Assembly: GCF_001428245.1 (NCBI RefSeq)
Contig: NZ_LMRV01000042.1
Coordinates: 14,904 to 78,903 of the forward strand
Source: Paenibacillus sp. Soil522
GTDB taxonomy: Bacteria; Bacillota; Bacilli; Paenibacillales; Paenibacillaceae
Reading direction: 5' to 3'
Length of the DNA stretch: 64,000 bases
In this document: positions 55,243 through 64,000 of the stretch, piece after piece
How positions within the stretch are numbered: position 1 is the first letter of the stretch
Layout: each line of letters starts with the position of its first letter
Made by a program: the position numbers and the translations under genes
Notes under the pieces: generated by a model
What the model saw: the letters and a program-made list of their open reading frames with translations, nothing else
Told to the model about the DNA's origin: nothing
The model's database searches: none

Positions 55243-58200
55243 TTATTGAGCAAGAACAGCAATCTCACCGGCAGTCAGCGCTTTGTTATATACACGGAAG
55301 TCATCCACTCGTCCATTGAGATATGGATCGGCGTATTGGGAGCGGCCGATCCAATTTTGCGTGGTGGCACCCATATCGGAAGGCTTAAGGGTCATAGCGC
55401 TATTGCGCCCTGCTTCAACACCGTCAACGTAGAGGATGCCTGTTGGGCCATTTAATGTGACGGCTACATGATGCCAACCTCCTGCTGCCAGCGCCGACGT
55501 CCCGTCAATGATTTGTTCACTCGAACCATTTTTCTTTATCCCAAAGCGGATTTTCCCATTTGCTCCATTTTTCGGCGTGAGGAACATATTGGTAGTAGTT
55601 CCGGAACCGAAATCAAAAATACGCATCCAGTTACTCACGGCATCCAAATTAACCCATGCTGTAAGAGTGGCAGTGTTAGAACTAGAGACAACACCGGCAG
55701 GAAGGGCGACATAGTCGTTTGTCCCGTCAAGATCTACTGCGTTGCTGCTTCTACCGGCAGCCCATAATGTGCCGCCCACAAGAGTACCGTTCCAACCGCT
55801 GCCTGTGGCATCGGTTGCGGTTGTTCCGCTTATCTCGTCAAATTTAAGCTGCGCTATAGGCAATACTACGCTGACTTCCGTAGAATTAGCACTTTCATGA
55901 CCAGGATTAACAGCACTTACGACGTAATAATACGTTGAACCGGCAGTCAGGCCTGTATCCGAATAGCTGGAACCAGTTATTCCTGTGGTAATGGTTGTAT
56001 ATGGGCCACCGGTGGCAGCAGCGCGCTTGATGTTATAACTGGTCGCATTGGAAGCAGCCGTCCAACCCAGGCTTATTTGCACACCGCTTGCCGCCGTAAC
56101 TGACAGACCTGTCGGTACTGTCGGTACTGCTAATGTTTGCCCATTCATCACACTCGTCACTTCAGCTGCCGTAATGGCTCGGTTATAGATTCTGAAATCG
56201 TCCACTCGTCCATCGAGATACGGGTCCGCGAATTGGGAGCGGCCGATCCAATTTTGCATGGTGGCGCCCAGATCGGAAGGCTTAAGGGTCATAGCGCTAT
56301 TGCGCCCCGCTTCCACACCGTCAACGTAGAGAATGCCTGTTGCGCCATTTAAGGTGACGGCTACGTGATGCCAGCCTCCTGCTGCCAGCGCCGACGTCCC
56401 ATCAATGATTTGTTCACTCGAACCGTTGTTCTTTATCGCAAAGCGGATTTTTCCATTGGATCCATTTTTCGGCATGAGGTTCATATAGGTAGACGTTCCG
56501 GAGCCAAAATCAAAAATACGCATCCAGTTGCTCACGGTATCCAGATTAACCCAAGCTGCTACGGTGCTAGTGCTGGCACTGGAGACAACACCGGCAGGAA
56601 GAGCAACATAGTCGTTTGTTCCATCAAGCTCCACTGCGTTGCCGCTGTTGCCTACTGTCCAAGCTGCACCATTGATTACCGTCCCGTTATTGCCATAGCC
56701 AGATGAGTCTGCAGCTGCAGTGCCGTCAGTTTGGTCAAATTTATACCAGTTTAATAGATTGGCATCCGGAATACCCATCGGGGTTATTGCCGAAGCAGTC
56801 GCTGAAACACCAGATTCTCCCGATGCATTTACTGCTGTTACTCTGTAATAGTTGGTTGTATTAGCCTTTAATCCTATGTCCGCAAAGGTTGTTCCTGTAA
56901 CAACATCCGTACTTACCTTTGTATAGACGGCATTGACTGCGGAAGAACTAGCCTTGTATACATGATACCCCGTCGCTCCCGATCCTGCTGACCAGCTCAG
57001 GTTGATCGAACTATAATCTGCTGCCGCAGCCGTGACTCCTGTTGGTACGGTTGGCACTGTTGCTAATGCTTGCCCATTCATCACACTCATCACTTCAGTT
57101 GCCGTTATGGCACGGTTATAGATTCTGAAATCATCCACCCGTCCGTCGAGATACGGGTCGGGGAATTGGGAGCGGCCGATCCAATTTTGCGTGGTGGCGC
57201 CCAGATCGGAAGGCTTAAGGGTCATAGCGCTATTGCGCCCCGCTTCAACACCGTCAACGTAGAGAATGCCCGTTGCGCCATTTAAGGTGACGGCTACGTG
57301 ATGCCAGCCTCCTGCTGCCAGCGCCGACGTCCCTTCAATGATTTGTTCACTCGAACCATCGTTCTTTATCGCAAAGCGGATTTTACTATTTGCTCCATTT
57401 TTCGGAGAAAGGTACATATAAGTAGCCGTTCCGGAACCGAAGTCAAAAATACGCGCCCAGTTACTTACCGTATCCAAATTAACCCAAGCTGTTAGAGAGG
57501 CAGTGTCAGCATTAGAGACAACACCAGCAGGTAGAGCACTATAGTCGTTTGTTCCATCAAGCTGCACGGCGTTGCCGCTGTTGCCTGCTGTCCAAGCTGC
57601 ACCATTGATTACCGTCCCGTTATTTCCAAATCCTGAGGAGTCTGCAGCTGTAGTCCCGCTTGTTTCGTCAAATTTAAACCAGGCTTTTAAGTTAGTATCC
57701 GCTACTACTTGTACTGTGGCATTGTAGGTCTGTCCGTTATATGTGGCTGTAATTGTACTTGTACCTGCACTTATCCCCGTAACTACCCCTGCCGCATTCA
57801 CTGTTGCCACGGCCGGGTTAGATGAAGAGTAACTCGCTTGAGCTGTAAGGTCCTGCATGCTCCTATCAGGATACATGACCGTTAATGCCGTATTATGCGT
57901 ATCATTCACCATTATCGTATAACTGCTTGCATCCAGAGCCGGAATACCGGTTCCTCCTGTTGTTGCCGATACAACGCCCGACGTCGACCCTCCCGAAACG
58001 CCGACCTTATAATAGTAGATAGTATTAGGCGTTAATCCTGTGTCGCTATATGATACTGATGTAATCGGACTGCTGTTAATCTGTGTATACGTTCCATTTT
58101 CTTCTGTTGATCTATAAATGTTGTAACCGAGCGCTCCCGATACAGCCGTCCAACTTAAGTTGATCGCATCCGAGCCGTCCATCGTTGCCGCCAGTCCTGT

Positions 58201-59670
58201 TATGCCGCCTAAGGCGATCTTGTTGCTCAAGCCATCCGCTATAGCCGCATCAGGCGTATACAACAAAGTCGCAAGCGGATAATCCTTTCCTGCAACTTCC
58301 GGCATTCTCGTTTCGTACGCATAGGCCAAATATTTGTATTTTTCCTGGGTCATATCTTGTTGTTCGATATATTTATAATAGTTATATAAAACACTGTAGA
58401 ACGCATCGATTCTGCCTCTGTCCCCCCATGTTTGGATCTTGTCAAAAATTTGACCGGAATAGCTTTGGTTTGCCACTGCAGGTGTCCATAGCACATCATA
58501 ACCCAAATGATACTTCAGAGCATATGTTGTTCCTTCCAACAACCGGTCATTCAGGAAATTGAATGGATTCACAGCATTAGCGGCCGTAGACATTGTTCCG
58601 TCTACCGGGTCAACCTTCGTACCCTGGGCGTAGATGGTCTGTGCCAATGTAGACAGTCCGGCGATATTGGCGTAAGAATGTCCCACATCGCGGCCCATTT
58701 CGATTAACTGCACATGATAATCCGACGGGTCGAGCGGTTCCCCTGTCATTTCATTTTGCGTCATCCACCGCATCTGTTGCTTGATCGAACCGTTTCTTCC
58801 CCTATCATCGCCTAATGCATTCACTGTTGCTGCTTCTACGGCCTCTGCATAAAGCTCCAGGTCATTTTTAAAGATTGCTCGACCAATCGTTCCCATTACG
58901 GTAAACTGATGCTGGTTCATGAAGAAATAATGAGCGTTATAAGTAACCGAGCAAAGGTCCATCATATTGATAAAATTCTGAGTATCGGTTTCATTCCATT
59001 TAAGACTCCCCGTCGGTGTGTCGGAATAACGCAAAATTTCTGCCGCTGCTGCGAGCAAATAAGTCATCGTCGCGAAACGGAAGCTCGTATGCGTAGCGAC
59101 AGACTGGATGCCGGCATAAGCTCTGATGATATACATCGCATTCGAACGATACGTTTCATCACCAGTAATGTACCACATAATGGCTTGATGAAAAGCAGTT
59201 TCGGAATCCGTGTTCGCACGGGTTCCCGCATAATCGCTGGGATTGGAGTAATAGATCCCATCGATGGTTGCAGCCCAGGGGCCGCGGATATTTACAAAAA
59301 CATCTCTTCCTTTTTCATAGAATATACGCGGAGTTTTGCTGGATCTGCGATCGCTCGCAAACGCCTCGAACGCCGTATTCCACGGCTCGTCCCCTGCTCT
59401 TACATGATCGCGCATATTGTCCAGATCGGCCAGCGACATGGCAATGCCCGGATGATGGATCGTCGCCGATACCGTGTTCCCGTTTGCATCCGTATAAGAA
59501 GCATTTACATCGGCGCTTACTGCCTGCGGTTTATAAGAAGTAATCAGCGGCGAAACAGCCGCATTCGCTGTTTCGATGCCTCCAAAACCTGTAAAGGTCA
59601 TGGCTAACGTAAAACAAAGAATACTGGAAACAACCTTCTTGGTAAACGCTCTCATTTGCGATAAGTCCAT
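55243..59670 (-). CDS. Giant secreted protein: alginate-lyase-like domain, FN3, Ig and three LamG modules
   Basis: About 1475 aa. Signal peptide (about 1-38, ending TANAA). Residues about 60-480 form an (alpha/alpha)-type lyase domain related to alginate/heparinase lyases (HHPGIAMSLADLDNMRDHVR; NAHYFFMNQHQFTVMGTIGR; VQLIEMGRDVGHSYANIAGL). FN3 (about 495-570), a bacterial Ig-like Big_2 domain (about 585-660), then LamG modules at about 665-870, 975-1180 and 1275-1475 with FN3 modules between. ATG at 59670 has AAGGAGG at 8 bases; the ATG at 59697 is upstream of that site. The substrate is an acidic polysaccharide at best guess. Confidence 0.85.
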   Translation of the reverse strand: MDLSQMRAFTKKVVSSILCFTLAMTFTGFGGIETANAAVSPLITSYKPQAVSADVNASYTDANGNTVSATIHHPGIAMSLADLDNMRDHVRAGDEPWNTAFEAFASDRRSSKTPRIFYEKGRDVFVNIRGPWAATIDGIYYSNPSDYAGTRANTDSETAFHQAIMWYITGDETYRSNAMYIIRAYAGIQSVATHTSFRFATMTYLLAAAAEILRYSDTPTGSLKWNETDTQNFINMMDLCSVTYNAHYFFMNQHQFTVMGTIGRAIFKNDLELYAEAVEAATVNALGDDRGRNGSIKQQMRWMTQNEMTGEPLDPSDYHVQLIEMGRDVGHSYANIAGLSTLAQTIYAQGTKVDPVDGTMSTAANAVNPFNFLNDRLLEGTTYALKYHLGYDVLWTPAVANQSYSGQIFDKIQTWGDRGRIDAFYSVLYNYYKYIEQQDMTQEKYKYLAYAYETRMPEVAGKDYPLATLLYTPDAAIADGLSNKIALGGITGLAATMDGSDAINLSWTAVSGALGYNIYRSTEENGTYTQINSSPITSVSYSDTGLTPNTIYYYKVGVSGGSTSGVVSATTGGTGIPALDASSYTIMVNDTHNTALTVMYPDRSMQDLTAQASYSSSNPAVATVNAAGVVTGISAGTSTITATYNGQTYNATVQVVADTNLKAWFKFDETSGTTAADSSGFGNNGTVINGAAWTAGNSGNAVQLDGTNDYSALPAGVVSNADTASLTAWVNLDTVSNWARIFDFGSGTATYMYLSPKNGANSKIRFAIKNDGSSEQIIEGTSALAAGGWHHVAVTLNGATGILYVDGVEAGRNSAMTLKPSDLGATTQNWIGRSQFPDPYLDGRVDDFRIYNRAITATEVMSVMNGQALATVPTVPTGVTAAAADYSSINLSWSAGSGATGYHVYKASSSAVNAVYTKVSTDVVTGTTFADIGLKANTTNYYRVTAVNASGESGVSATASAITPMGIPDANLLNWYKFDQTDGTAAADSSGYGNNGTVINGAAWTVGNSGNAVELDGTNDYVALPAGVVSSASTSTVAAWVNLDTVSNWMRIFDFGSGTSTYMNLMPKNGSNGKIRFAIKNNGSSEQIIDGTSALAAGGWHHVAVTLNGATGILYVDGVEAGRNSAMTLKPSDLGATMQNWIGRSQFADPYLDGRVDDFRIYNRAITAAEVTSVMNGQTLAVPTVPTGLSVTAASGVQISLGWTAASNATSYNIKRAAATGGPYTTITTGITGSSYSDTGLTAGSTYYYVVSAVNPGHESANSTEVSVVLPIAQLKFDEISGTTATDATGSGWNGTLVGGTLWAAGRSSNAVDLDGTNDYVALPAGVVSSSNTATLTAWVNLDAVSNWMRIFDFGSGTTTNMFLTPKNGANGKIRFGIKKNGSSEQIIDGTSALAAGGWHHVAVTLNGPTGILYVDGVEAGRNSAMTLKPSDMGATTQNWIGRSQYADPYLNGRVDDFRVYNKALTAGEIAVLAQ
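55256..57690 (-). repeat. Three near-identical LamG coding repeats
   Basis: Units of about 600 bp at roughly 55256-55850, 56152-56750 and 57085-57690 share most of their bases, including the stretches for AMTLKPSDLGAT and GGWHHVAVTLNG. Two are separated by FN3-coding spacers. The low divergence suggests recent duplication or gene conversion. Confidence 0.85.
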
Positions 59671-59750
59671 ATCATTTGCCTCCTTTTTTTTGAACATTCA
59701 TAGCCTGTTTTTCTGATAACCTCCCACATAGCTCTTACAGTTTAATGAAG

Positions 59751-59787
59751 AGAGGCCCCTAACCTCAAAATCGAGATTGGGGCCTCT
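59751..59787. terminator. Hairpin between the two giant protein genes
   Basis: AGAGGCCCC and GGGGCCTCT form a 9-bp stem with an inner CTC/GAG pairing. A clear U-run is lacking on both strands, so termination is uncertain. Confidence 0.55.
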
Positions 59788-59830
59788 GATCATGCTTTCG
59801 CCAGATGCCACCCGCGAAATTCCGTTTGAG

Positions 59831-62800
59831 CTAGATCACGATCTGAGCCCAGCGGATCAGAATATCCGCTTGCTCTTGCGTAAAATATTTCCCGGTTTGG
59901 TCCGTTACCTGTTTGATATAGTCGGCCATCATGCTCTTCGCAGCGTCTATTTTTCCTTGGCCGGCCGCAGCTTTCGCCTGGTCCAGCTTTTGATTCAGCG
60001 ATTTGGCGACGGTATTCCATTCTTTGGCATTCGTCTCCTGCAGGAATACGTTCGTCACGGTCTTCAAGCTGTCAAACGTGACCATCACCGTAAACGTATG
60101 GTCGGCTGTCGTCTGATTGCCCGCCATATCCTCCACTGTGACCGTAGCCGTATGCTCGCCGGATTCCAGCGTATACGCCTTGACCTGAAGCAGAGGCTGA
60201 TCGCAAGGCGTACCATATACGCTCGAAACGACATCGTTCGCGCTGCAAGTTATGGTCACCGTTTGATCGATCGTGTACGATGCCTCTCCCATGATTTGAA
60301 CCATAGGTGCCGAAAGGTCGATTTTGACCTCCAGCGAATTCGTTTCTCCCGTATCCACGGAACGTCGGTACTGAACCTGATGCCTTCCCTCTTGATCCAA
60401 GACCACAGGCTCGCTGTAGGCGGTCCAAGTGTCTCCGCCATCCAGACTGTACTCCGCGATTTTCGCAGGAGAGAGTGTCACCGTAACCGGCGACGTATAC
60501 CAACCGTTCTTGCCGTTTGGCGCCGCAGGATCCAGTGAAGCGGTAATATCCTTCCACTGCAGCTCTTCGAGCGCCTCCAGCAGGCTCGCCGCGGCAGTAT
60601 CGATCTCCTCCTGAGCCGCATCGGCGTTGTCCGCCACCGACTCCGCATTCGCGAGCGCCGTTTGGAAAGCTTCATAGCTTTCGGTTGTGTAATACTCGGC
60701 AACAACTTCGGCCGCTTCCTCCAGCAGAACTGTAAGCAAGCTGTTGTCGATCCATTTCGCCGTATTGTTGTAAACGCCCTGGATATCTTCCGCGCTCATG
60801 GCGTAGTTGTAGATGCGGAACTCGTCGATCATGCCGCTCAGCAGCGGATCGTTAAACTGGCTCTTGCCGATGTAGTTTTTCTTCGGTTTGAAATCGCTCG
60901 GCTTAATCGTAAAATTGCCGGCTTTTGCTTTCTCCACGCCGTTAACATACAGCTTCGCCGTACCGCCGCCGAGCGTCACAGCCACATGCACCCACTGGTT
61001 GCTTGCGAGCTGCGAGGTTTGAATCATCTGTTCGCCGCCGCCGTTCTTGATCGCGAAACGCAGCGTATTGTTGCCGGACCTTGGCGTGAGGAACATAAAC
61101 TGATTGGTGTCGTTGCCAAAGTCAAAGATGCGCTGCCACTGGTTGCCGCCCTTCCAGTACACCCAGGTTGCAAATGTCATCTCGTCGTAATTGGCAACCG
61201 GATGCGTCTCAGGCAGCATCACATGGTGTTGTCCGTTCAGATCGACAGCCTGTCCGATCTTGCCGGCCGGATATTCAGGGGTTCCATAAACGGTTCCGCC
61301 CGTCGATCCGATGGCATTGTCCGCATTGCCTTCGAACGAATAAAGCGAGATAGGAATGTGAACAAGCAACCCTTCAGCCTGATCAAGCTCAGCTATAAGC
61401 TTCAGCTTATCGGCTCCCGGCTTCACGATCTCCGTTTCGATTCGCTCTGCCTCTTTGAAGTACAGGTAGTAGCTGCCCTTCGTGTAATCTGCTGCCGGAA
61501 GGATATGAAGCATTACCTTGAAGTCCACGGTTTGGCTAACACTAAAGCTTCCGTTGCTGACGGTAAAAGTTACAGGATGACTTCCATAATCCGCTTGATC
61601 CGGAGTCCATGTGAAAGCGCCTTTCGGTACGTCAAATACCGCACCTGCAGGTAAATTCTCGGCACTATAAACAAGCGGCTCATCCGTTGGATCGGTTGCA
61701 GGCACCTGATAGGTAAACAACTTCTCCGCCGTCAGTTCAACGGTCGCAACGGATTCGAAAACCGGCTGCCCTTTGACCGTGATCTTGACCGTTTTGGAAG
61801 AAGACAATTCACCGGCTGTTGCGGTAAAGATTACAGAATATACGCCGCCTTGTTCTTTACTTGGCGTCCAGTCGAAGACCTGAGTATCCGCGTTGAAGGT
61901 TGCTCCCTCAGGCAGACCGCTGGTCCCGTAAACGATGCCGGCAGTTTCAGTCTCCGCTTGAACGGTAAATGTAAGTTTACTTTCCGCAATGACGGTTTTA
62001 TTTCCTATGGAAGCAATCACCGGCATTCCCGGAATATACTGCAGTCCTTCCAGCGCCGTCACCAAGCCCTCTGCCGCCGCATCGATCTCTTCCTGTGTTG
62101 CACTGGCGTTGCCTTCTACCGATGTTGCTGCAGTTACAGCCTGCTCGAGAGACTGCAAGCTTTCAGCCGTATAAACCTCAGCAGCAATTGCAGCAGCTGA
62201 TTCATCCAGCAAGTACGCAAGCAAGGTTTTGTCAATGCCTCTCTCAAGGAACTCTACTTCCTGAAAGTTCACGAAACCGGAATGATCATCATAGATTCGG
62301 ATATAACGGTATGGCGTCGTATCCGGATTGATTGCGGAATACCATTTGAATTCCGTTACGGCTGTAATCTTATGCAGATCTACCCAATTCACGCCATCAT
62401 TAGAGCCTTTGAATATCGTATTGTTGGCACGGGTTAAATGGCTCTGCCTAGGAAGATAGCGGAAGGTGTCAACCACTTTTTCATTACCTGCGCCAAAATC
62501 TACATCAACCCAGCTTACAGCTGACCTGGTATGGGTAAGGTTAGTCTCTATGCCATCGAATATGAACCATCCGTTTTGTTCTTCAGAGATATTATCATTA
62601 CCCCAGCCTTTTTCGGAGGCTCTGACCATAGAAGGCTGTACCTGAACTTTCGCCAGATTCATCCTGAACGAAACCAATAATTTTTTCGCCTCATAAATGT
62701 CGTTAATAAGCTGCGCCTCATCAAATTCCGGGCCTGCCAGCTCCGCTTTGATTCGATCCAATACCTTATGGAACAGGTAGAAGCTCGCCTTCGTATAGTC

Positions 62801-64000
62801 GGAAGCCGGCAAGCTCTCCGCATCCTCTAACACAATGGCAATCGAATCCGCATAAGCGCTTGCGGCGGTCGAGAACGGTTGCGGGGTGCTGTCGCCGTGA
62901 ACGGCCATCACCTTATAATGCACACTGCCAAACCGTAAGACGTCCTGGAATGACGTCGCTCTTGTACCCGAGAGAACCTCCTCCCAAGGGGAGCCGTCTT
63001 CCAGCTCGGTCGTGCCTGCCTTGAATACCGGATCGGTCAAGCTCGCCTCTTCATCATTGGTGCGGTATATGTTGAACCAGGAAGCTTGCTTCGGTTTATT
63101 CCAGCGCAGCGTTACCTGATCCTTCACTCTGGAGGTGAAAGGAGTGACAATGCCTTGCGGCGTTTCCGTTATCGTGACTTCGCTGAATTGCGCCTGATCG
63201 CTTGCGGTTACTCCGGTATAATACGCATAAGGCAGCAAGGTAGACATCTTCGTCACATACGTCCAATTCGCCCCATCTTTGGATACGAATGCGTACACGG
63301 TCTGCGAATCATGATCCCGCATCAGTTTGACGTACGGATACTCTGCTGCGGTATAGCCTTGAATATTCGCATTCAGCGGGCTTGCGATTGGAATCGAAAA
63401 TTGAGCGAACGAGACCCTCGTGCGGTTTTGCAGCACAAGGTCGCCGTTCTCGTTCGCACCGAAATAGATGTAGCGGGCTTTGTCCTTCGTGAGCCGGTCG
63501 CGCATCATAATGCCGCTCGCTTCTCCCGATGCGCTGTCGATCTTCGCACTGACGGAGCTGTTGCCGGAAGCGACCCGGCTTACAAAATGCAGCGAATCGT
63601 TAATATCCCGCTTGTAAATATTGGAGTCGTCTCCTTGACCGAAACCTGTCCCGTTAACAGCATCGATCGATACGGAAGAACCGTCGATTACTGCGTTGCC
63701 TCCCGTGGTCCCGATCCGGTCGTCGCGCCATGCCTCATCGGTATTACCGGATATCGGCGCCGTCAAATCCGCTTTCGCGCGCCAGGAATCCCAGCCCGCT
63801 CCGTTCCCGTTGACGGCCGAAACTTTATAGTAGTACACATTGCCGTTTTGAACCGTTGTGTCTTTGTAGTAATTGCCGGTTACTCCTTCAGCGATAATCT
63901 CATAGGGTCCGTCTTCCGCTTCCGAACGTTTAATCGTGTAGGATTGCCCGCCTGAAGTCGTTTTCCAGGTGATGCCGACATAACCGTTGCCTGCAAGCGC
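59831..64000 (-). CDS. Giant multimodular protein, C-terminal part (5' end outside window)
   Basis: At least 1390 codons are in the window and the frame is open to the right edge. From the edge: an FN3 module (GGQSYTIKRSEAEDGPYEII), a beta-sandwich domain of the DUF1349 kind (about 63200-63800), FN3, an F5/8-type C (CBM32-like) module near 62260-62640 (WVDVDFGAGNEKVVDTFRYL; PYRYIRIYDD), FIVAR-like helices, two cadherin-like Ig domains (61500-62050), a LamG module (60780-61350), FIVAR, an Ig-like domain and a final helical region. No catalytic or SLH domain is visible in this part. It is secreted or surface-exposed and probably a partner of the lyase-like protein. Confidence 0.8.
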   Translation of the reverse strand, partial: ALAGNGYVGITWKTTSGGQSYTIKRSEAEDGPYEIIAEGVTGNYYKDTTVQNGNVYYYKVSAVNGNGAGWDSWRAKADLTAPISGNTDEAWRDDRIGTTGGNAVIDGSSVSIDAVNGTGFGQGDDSNIYKRDINDSLHFVSRVASGNSSVSAKIDSASGEASGIMMRDRLTKDKARYIYFGANENGDLVLQNRTRVSFAQFSIPIASPLNANIQGYTAAEYPYVKLMRDHDSQTVYAFVSKDGANWTYVTKMSTLLPYAYYTGVTASDQAQFSEVTITETPQGIVTPFTSRVKDQVTLRWNKPKQASWFNIYRTNDEEASLTDPVFKAGTTELEDGSPWEEVLSGTRATSFQDVLRFGSVHYKVMAVHGDSTPQPFSTAASAYADSIAIVLEDAESLPASDYTKASFYLFHKVLDRIKAELAGPEFDEAQLINDIYEAKKLLVSFRMNLAKVQVQPSMVRASEKGWGNDNISEEQNGWFIFDGIETNLTHTRSAVSWVDVDFGAGNEKVVDTFRYLPRQSHLTRANNTIFKGSNDGVNWVDLHKITAVTEFKWYSAINPDTTPYRYIRIYDDHSGFVNFQEVEFLERGIDKTLLAYLLDESAAAIAAEVYTAESLQSLEQAVTAATSVEGNASATQEEIDAAAEGLVTALEGLQYIPGMPVIASIGNKTVIAESKLTFTVQAETETAGIVYGTSGLPEGATFNADTQVFDWTPSKEQGGVYSVIFTATAGELSSSKTVKITVKGQPVFESVATVELTAEKLFTYQVPATDPTDEPLVYSAENLPAGAVFDVPKGAFTWTPDQADYGSHPVTFTVSNGSFSVSQTVDFKVMLHILPAADYTKGSYYLYFKEAERIETEIVKPGADKLKLIAELDQAEGLLVHIPISLYSFEGNADNAIGSTGGTVYGTPEYPAGKIGQAVDLNGQHHVMLPETHPVANYDEMTFATWVYWKGGNQWQRIFDFGNDTNQFMFLTPRSGNNTLRFAIKNGGGEQMIQTSQLASNQWVHVAVTLGGGTAKLYVNGVEKAKAGNFTIKPSDFKPKKNYIGKSQFNDPLLSGMIDEFRIYNYAMSAEDIQGVYNNTAKWIDNSLLTVLLEEAAEVVAEYYTTESYEAFQTALANAESVADNADAAQEEIDTAAASLLEALEELQWKDITASLDPAAPNGKNGWYTSPVTVTLSPAKIAEYSLDGGDTWTAYSEPVVLDQEGRHQVQYRRSVDTGETNSLEVKIDLSAPMVQIMGEASYTIDQTVTITCSANDVVSSVYGTPCDQPLLQVKAYTLESGEHTATVTVEDMAGNQTTADHTFTVMVTFDSLKTVTNVFLQETNAKEWNTVAKSLNQKLDQAKAAAGQGKIDAAKSMMADYIKQVTDQTGKYFTQEQADILIRWAQIVI

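Noticed and set aside
55256..57690. CRISPR-like or tandem-repeat array
   Set aside because: The repeats are about 600 bp, in frame, and encode LamG modules.
60662..61654. A 330-codon plus-strand frame opposite the right-end giant gene
   Set aside because: Antisense shadow; the minus strand encodes recognisable LamG and Ig modules.

Overview
The window looks like a chromosomal segment from a Paenibacillus/Cohnella-type Firmicute. The signs are strong GGAGG-type ribosome binding sites, several GTG/TTG starts, YesM/YesN-type two-component proteins, LplA/LplB/YtcP-type sugar transporters without their own ATPase, CcpA-type cre sites, and large secreted multidomain carbohydrate proteins. No rRNA, tRNA, CRISPR array or intact mobile element was seen.

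Layout. 1-1320: debris of mobile and other genes, including a methylase tail, a serine-recombinase tail and a decayed copy of a promoter/esterase segment found intact-length near 32 kb. 1329-14112 (minus): nine-gene operon with two permease pairs, two solute-binding proteins, a beta-propeller/TPR protein, a Yip1-type membrane protein and a large DUF5696-like lipoprotein. 14.2-17.6 kb: promoter region, a broken YesN-type regulator, and a tandemly duplicated, decayed araC-alpha-L-fucosidase (GH29) unit. 17.7-21.1 kb: GH127 beta-L-arabinofuranosidase with a divergent AraC regulator. 21.3-25.0 kb: two GMC oxidoreductases, the second fused to an N-terminal ThuA-like domain. 25.0-26.6 kb: IS, response-regulator and GH43 debris. 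26.8-29.7 kb: GH3 with CBM6. 30.2-35.4 kb: two GH5 endoglucanases with X2-like and CBM46-like modules, one membrane-anchored and one secreted. 35.6-41.5 kb (minus): GH95, GH43, alpha/beta-hydrolase esterase, SGNH esterase. 41.7-47.8 kb: AraC regulator, then histidine kinase, response regulator and solute-binding lipoprotein. 48.0-52.4 kb (minus): GH43 remnant and a three-gene ABC importer. 52.7-55.1 kb: Spo0E-like and GH31 remnants and GH35. 55.2-64.0 kb (minus): two giant secreted proteins with LamG, FN3 and Ig modules, the first with an alginate-lyase-like domain and the second running off the right edge.

Together, GH5 (X2/CBM46), GH31, GH35, GH95, GH29, GH3, GH43, GH127 and two esterases are what is needed to take apart acetylated, fucosylated and arabinosylated xyloglucan. 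I infer a xyloglucan utilisation locus, partly in decay. The strongest undescribed signal is a 39-40 bp promoter element found nine times, plus one half copy. It lies in front of most of these units, in fixed orientation and 18 bp upstream of a TATAAT-like box. I read it as the operator of a shared AraC-type activator that ties enzymes and transporters into one regulon, with cre sites added downstream at three of the promoters.
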